Shown here: piece after piece, positions 14,601-17,561 of the stretch | Layout of the letters: each line of letters starts with the position of its first letter | Position numbering within the stretch: the first letter of the stretch is position 1 | NCBI GenBank assembly: GCA_949747725.1 | Contig: CATKFJ010000195.1 | Location: forward strand, 1-17,561 | Reading direction: 5' to 3' | DNA from: an uncultured bacterium | GTDB taxonomy: Bacteria; Bacillota; Clostridia; Christensenellales; Pumilibacteraceae | DNA: 17,561 nucleotides | Position numbers and translations under genes: made by a program | The notes under the pieces: generated by a model | Databases searched by the model: none | The model's input: the letters and a program-made list of their open reading frames with translations, nothing else | Told to the model about the DNA's origin: nothing

Positions 14601-16917
14601 GGCGAACAGAGTGCACCAAATTCCGCTTTGCACATACAGCAGTAAGCATATAGATATTACCGATCTGACGTTAATGCGCAGTAGCAGTTGGCATTGCTAT
14701 ATGAGTTTCAACGATGATGTGTACGTTGCAAACCTTAACGAGAAAGAAGCGGTGTGCGTTACGGCGGACGGGTTTACGATCACCAGCTGCAAAAACGTTA
14801 CTATCGACCGTTGCTTCACGTTTACTACCGACGACGCAGTGGGCATTTGCACGGCGTACAATGACGGCAGAGGACAGTTCTACCGCCCGACAAAGCCGGG
14901 CGAGGATAACGCGACCGAAAACATAGTTATACGTCACAGTTTTCTTTACGGCGGCTTCGGCACATCGTGGATGCCGTGGGGCGCGGCAGCCGAAAATATG
15001 TATTATCAAGAGACGCGCGGCGTCGAAGTATTCGACTGCGTTCTCGGCGGCAGCGTAAAGTCCGCGGGCACGTGGCCGGACGATCCGTTCTACGGTTGGA
15101 GCGCTTACGATCATTATCCTCAGACGGAAGACGAAAACTACTGTCCGATTAAGGATGTGTATTATCACGACAACAATTACTTAATGCCTTTCGACATAAC
15201 TCTAAACGGGATAAAGCTTGCCATGACAAACTTTGTCGTCACCGATAACGTGCACCGCACGACCTACAGCTCGACGCAGTTCTTAAACGGCGATTTCGAC
15301 AAAAAAGTGCACAAGGGCACGGGGTTCAACGACGAGACAAATTACTTTACGGGACTGTCATATTGGTCTAATAGCGGCAATACGGATGTCGAACTCTTGG
15401 GCACCAAAAAGTCGGTCACCGTCGATACGGGCGAGGAGATAACGCAACCCGACTATGCCGGCGTTATCACCCGAAACGGAGAGTTGTTCCAAGGCTTGTA
15501 CTGTATTTACGGCACGTACGTGTTTTCGGCTAATATAAAGTCGACGGCGAGCTTTACTTTGTTCGCGCGCGACGCCGTTACCGACACGATGTATAAGGCG
15601 GATACGGTAGATCCCGTCGCAGAGTTTACTTCGATAAGTTTTTCTTTCTCGGTGCCCCGTTCAGCCGTCGTGCAGATTGGCGTTATGTTTGACGGTGACA
15701 AAAGCGACAAGCTCTATATAGACGATGCCGTGCTTTCGTATGACTCGGACGATATGTCGTTCGAGATAGAGGGCGAGACTATGCGTTTCGATTTCGAAAA
15801 CGGGTTAAAGGACTTTACGGTCAAGTCTGTTCGCCCCGGCGGAGTGACCGCTACGGGCGGAAAGCTCGTCGCGGACGGCTCGGCGGAGCATAAAATACTT
15901 CTCAACAACACGGGCGAGCTTACCGAGTTCGAGGTTGCGGTCGATATAGACGTTATGTCGGGGCGCGAGGTAAACTGCGGTTTGTACTTGTTTGCTCGCG
16001 ATGCGATGAATTATCAAGACGGGATAGTCGCTTATAATGTTCAGATCGAAAAAAGCGCCGGCTCCGCCGATTATATCGTCAAGCTGTTCGAGTTTTCCGG
16101 CAAGTACGAGGGCGAGCTCGATTCGTCGAAAAAAATTACGGCAAGCGGCGACGCGACGTGCTTGCGCGTAGTGGTGTCAAACGGCATATTGGCTGTGTTT
16201 ACCGATGACGGGAGTTCACCCGTCATATTGTACGAAACAGATAGCACGCTCGGCGGAAACGTCGGTCTCCGTTCCATGAAGTGCGATAGCGTTTTCGATA
16301 ACTTTACGCTTAAAACATCACAGTACGTCAAGATCTACGGCGATAAAACCGCGCTTGATACGGCGCTTGCTTATGCTCGCAAGATTTTACCGAGCGGCTA
16401 TACCGAACAGAGTTTTGCCGCGCTGGAAAGCGCGATCGCGGAGGCGAACGCCCTTACCGCAACGTCGACTCAAGACGAGATAGACCTTGCTCTTGCGGCG
16501 CTCAACGACGCGCTCGAAGGGCTTGTGCCGTCGACGCCGGGCTCGCCCGACGACCCGAAACCGAATAAAACCGCGCTTGACAGTGCGCTTGCTTATGCAC
16601 GCAAGATCTTGGCGAGCGGCTATACCGAACAGAGTTTTGCCGCGTTGGAAAGCGCGATTGCGGAGGCGGACGCTCTTACCGCAACGTCGACTCAAGACGA
16701 GATAGACCTTGCTCTTGCGGCGCTCGACGACGCGCTCGAAGGGCTTGTGCCGTCGACGCCGGGCTCGCACGACGAACAAGGGAAGCCCGCCGCTTCGAAA
16801 ATTTCCGGCGGCGGCAATTCTGCGGCGGTGATAACGCTCGGCGTACTGCTCGGCGTCGTCACACTCGCCGCAGTCGCAATGGCTGTGATACTTCTGAAAA
16901 AGAAAAAAACGAAATAA
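11617..16917 (+). CDS. Membrane-anchored giant right-handed beta-helix enzyme (pectate-lyase-3/GH28-like)
   Basis: This is a 1766-residue exported protein. In order: signal peptide (about 1-32, AKA before the mature end); three concanavalin-like beta-sandwich modules (about 35-203, 205-386, 395-560) with a poly-Pro linker near 388-393; two further beta-rich regions (about 565-708, 715-820); a beta-helix (about 838-1215) opening with AVGDGFTDDTAAIQAAIDA; a CBM4/9-like module (about 1240-1376); a LamG-like module (about 1388-1567); two FIVAR-type helical repeats (about 1575-1640, 1650-1712); a membrane helix (about 1737-1760) and KKKKTK. D1051 (VTADG) and D1072/D1073 (TTDDA) have the 21-residue spacing of the GH28 polygalacturonase catalytic aspartates, but the GHG histidine is not obvious (GFG instead). 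A pectin-type polysaccharide is the likely substrate. A lyase or another beta-helix hydrolase is not excluded. Confidence 0.85.
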   Translation: MKTRIKLIPAAFFAVLIAVCALFVFVEQDAKAENLSWTPSHMTYADGVYTAENSANPQPTLTCDGNVGSFNTVEGEFMYKSDNASDAGGAFMGFQIFYGEGQQDYYIIRMYLNAGQYYADNNPFIRVQKGWSTTVCDRAMLTRSEYPKDAWIKIKVWLQDNRLFVWAGDKLVFDTFDFGAVSWKSVNFITSGDEVLIKNPFVGAIAWDSPTAFSAPYGGWSEDTEDGDTVYTRKANTVFTTVGTALGGNAVELDLRINKYVSNENYVCIQYFSGVGNGYNFIYCVNDQEKVMQIGKSDGLSGEGNVNGKEYTKPVSLALPAEEWTKLRAVFYDRYLALFKVTDESDELIAFSDNTYADDVFGANGEYVLIRGFNTDISVKNCKIVTYTPPPPPMWNADDSWEITSGADGDTYYTDSEHAVIWYGRSDISDYNTIEADVIYGEAMRGDGGINLQVNYDGGVIVMQLAPNRQPVNPVIRMFDNESMTNHLARVEIKEGFGDTQPGDTVRLKMTFDDSAIICSVNGYTVYKNFSSDKRTWTRAGVNTFMAPATVKNMKLLHSDIDYSAFGYADFEFSSYVGVSVMSAQNAELTSGEGELVATATGSGNIKITSPVIDEARGALYSGYMPVRNTFLVRMKNNTSADKAVVTFKTDKGGEFVYSKEFDIKPNSEYMTYYFNVDDLKAQGYLKQFAIELAGGNDGQVRIDAVTFEREKHLYDYAGQISSCIANPDKKTVTVIGSVDAKYNGKTVNILRSSPTNYTESTDFDGIEQIASAKVANGAFTAAFPLNIASGNASLLSSWFLAEVDGVKVSEHFQITNYRDFNDDPPRFVVDSKLTATVTDAPYKAVGDGFTDDTAAIQAAIDAVKAAGGGKVIIPGDDSEYGKRYIVTHLKLCSNLEFEIQKNAVLWQSQREDELNKTVPVHQRGFDTVTYGHDVSIDGLMWCTGFSTTNLPLIFIDRCENVRVTGGGTIRMNDAGGECEDPMRLIGDPGLAVGEANRVHQIPLCTYSSKHIDITDLTLMRSSSWHCYMSFNDDVYVANLNEKEAVCVTADGFTITSCKNVTIDRCFTFTTDDAVGICTAYNDGRGQFYRPTKPGEDNATENIVIRHSFLYGGFGTSWMPWGAAAENMYYQETRGVEVFDCVLGGSVKSAGTWPDDPFYGWSAYDHYPQTEDENYCPIKDVYYHDNNYLMPFDITLNGIKLAMTNFVVTDNVHRTTYSSTQFLNGDFDKKVHKGTGFNDETNYFTGLSYWSNSGNTDVELLGTKKSVTVDTGEEITQPDYAGVITRNGELFQGLYCIYGTYVFSANIKSTASFTLFARDAVTDTMYKADTVDPVAEFTSISFSFSVPRSAVVQIGVMFDGDKSDKLYIDDAVLSYDSDDMSFEIEGETMRFDFENGLKDFTVKSVRPGGVTATGGKLVADGSAEHKILLNNTGELTEFEVAVDIDVMSGREVNCGLYLFARDAMNYQDGIVAYNVQIEKSAGSADYIVKLFEFSGKYEGELDSSKKITASGDATCLRVVVSNGILAVFTDDGSSPVILYETDSTLGGNVGLRSMKCDSVFDNFTLKTSQYVKIYGDKTALDTALAYARKILPSGYTEQSFAALESAIAEANALTATSTQDEIDLALAALNDALEGLVPSTPGSPDDPKPNKTALDSALAYARKILASGYTEQSFAALESAIAEADALTATSTQDEIDLALAALDDALEGLVPSTPGSHDEQGKPAASKISGGGNSAAVITLGVLLGVVTLAAVAMAVILLKKKKTK
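16343..16767 (+). repeat. In-frame tandem repeat encoding two FIVAR-like modules
   Basis: Two 203-bp copies (16343-16545 and 16565-16767) have a 222-bp (74-codon) period. By hand count they differ at about 12 positions, so the duplication is recent or kept uniform by recombination. Each encodes a helical unit (ALAYARKIL..SGYTEQSFAALE..., then DEIDLALAAL) of the FIVAR type found in Gram-positive surface proteins. A short Pro/Asp linker separates them. Confidence 0.9.
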
Positions 16918-17030
16918 ACCAATAAAACGTTAAAACAAAATAGGCATGCGCCTAAACCAATAAGTTTGTACGACGTTTCGGGTGCATTGCAAATCGTACA
17001 TGAATCCGTTATAGACACGGAATAAGAAAC

Positions 17031-17066
17031 CCGCCGATAGAGCAAAAAAGTTCTATCGGCGGTTTT
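17031..17066. terminator. Bidirectional terminator after the beta-helix gene
   Basis: An 11-bp perfect stem (17031-17041 with 17052-17062) has a 10-nt A-rich loop, with T-rich flanks on both strands. It lies between the plus-strand operon and the convergent hydrolase remnant. The 110 bp before it (16918-17030) hold only a small TAGGC/GCCTA hairpin at 16941-16954. Confidence 0.9.
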
Positions 17067-17092
17067 CTTTATTACAGGTTTTGTTTGTAAAG

Positions 17093-17392
17093 TCAATTAT
17101 TGTTCTCGATCAAAAATGCTTTTATATGTTCATTGGCGATTTTGACTTGTCTCTTATTGAACCCATGCTTTGCGCCATCTAAAATAATCAAACGTGAATT
17201 TGCGTTGACGGCTTTTTCTCTCGCTCTTTTCGCATAGTATATGTTTACGATCCCGTCATTGCTGCCGTGTATAATCAAAATTATCCCGCGCTGTGCATTC
17301 CCGACGACGCCCGAAAAGGCAAAATGTTGTACGATACTCATAACAGCCGATTGTGAATTTACCGTTTTTACACGCGAAATAGTTTCTTTCAT
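17093..17392 (-). pseudogene. C-terminal remnant of an alpha/beta hydrolase
   Basis: The 99 residues match the last third of an alpha/beta-hydrolase of the peptidase S9/serine aminopeptidase type. LIIHGSNDGIV (about residues 39-49) carries the catalytic aspartate and ILDGAKHGF (about 70-78) the catalytic histidine. The nucleophile elbow GxSxG and the N-terminal strands are missing. An in-frame TGA lies about 70 nt upstream of the ATG, no ribosome site precedes the ATG, and a strong promoter on the opposite strand occupies the upstream DNA. It is probably non-functional. A small independent protein is possible but unlikely without the serine. Confidence 0.65.
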
Positions 17393-17428
17393 TTTACAAA
17401 TAAGTAACGTATAAACGCTTCGGTTGAG

Positions 17429-17457
17429 TTGACATATGCGTTGCAGCGTGGTATTAT
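17429..17457 (+). promoter_or_regulatory. Near-consensus promoter pointing out of the window
   Basis: TTGACA (17429-17434) and TATTAT (17452-17457) are 17 bp apart, the closest match to the sigma-A consensus here. The leader of about 58 nt contains AAACG/CGTTT arms that could form a small hairpin. Confidence 0.75.
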
Positions 17458-17521
17458 ATAGTCAATTAAACGGACAGTTCGTTTGCGCCATCCTGTCTTT
17501 AAACAAAACCAGGGCATCTGA

Positions 17522-17561
17522 ATGGGAATAGTCTTTTTAGGTGCAGTCGTTTTGTTGCGGC
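17522..17561 (+). CDS. Possible start of a gene cut by the window edge
   Basis: ATG at 17522, with AGGG 8 nt upstream (17511-17514), opens a frame reading MGIVFLGAVVLLR to the edge. The hydrophobic start would suit a signal peptide or first membrane helix. Its place behind a strong promoter supports it, but 13 codons are too few to be sure and no product can be named. Confidence 0.35.
   Translation, partial: MGIVFLGAVVLLR

Noticed and set aside
16941..16954. Small TAGGC/GCCTA hairpin as a terminator
   Set aside because: It has only a 5-bp stem and no T-run, and a much stronger terminator follows at 17031.
1..17561. CRISPR array, tRNA, rRNA or insertion sequence
   Set aside because: No regularly spaced short repeats, no cloverleaf or rRNA-like segment and no transposase frame were seen on either strand.

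Overview
The window reads as a chromosomal stretch of a gut-type, low-to-mid G+C Firmicute, probably an uncultured member of the Clostridia. The evidence is AGGAGG-type ribosome sites, sigma-A promoters, tight Rho-independent terminators, an XRE regulator with a membrane tail, AraC regulators beside glycan-degrading genes, and very large modular secreted proteins. The lineage is inferred from style only; there is no rRNA or tRNA.

Layout. Positions 1-296 hold a terminator from an upstream gene, two large hairpins and a strong promoter. Positions 297-800 hold an A+T-rich orphan gene (DUF4304-like) with its own promoter and terminator. Positions 996-2372 encode a MATE efflux pump, which converges on an XRE membrane-tailed regulator (2448-3179, minus) across a shared bidirectional terminator.

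Positions 3346-16917 are the core: two glycan-degradation units, each made of an AraC-family regulator transcribed divergently from a giant exported enzyme. Unit 1 is AraC (3346-4251, minus) with a 1512-residue GH127-like beta-L-arabinofuranosidase (4369-8907, plus). Unit 2 is AraC (9368-10207, minus) with a Gfo/Idh/MocA-like protein (10374-11633) that overlaps a 1766-residue right-handed beta-helix enzyme with GH28-like catalytic aspartates (11617-16917). Both giant proteins have a signal peptide, several beta-sandwich modules, a related LamG-like module near the C-terminus and a C-terminal membrane helix with a basic tail in place of an LPXTG sorting signal. Between the units lies the C-terminal remnant of a UppS-family prenyltransferase gene.

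How they may work together (inference). Each AraC protein would sense a plant-cell-wall sugar and switch on the divergent enzyme. The membrane-tethered GH127-like and beta-helix enzymes would trim arabinose- and uronate-rich glycans, such as pectin side chains, at the cell surface. The cytoplasmic Gfo-type protein would process a released sugar. No sugar transporter is present in the window.

The right edge holds the C-terminal remnant of an alpha/beta hydrolase gene (minus), a near-consensus promoter pointing out of the window, and possibly the first codons of the gene it drives.
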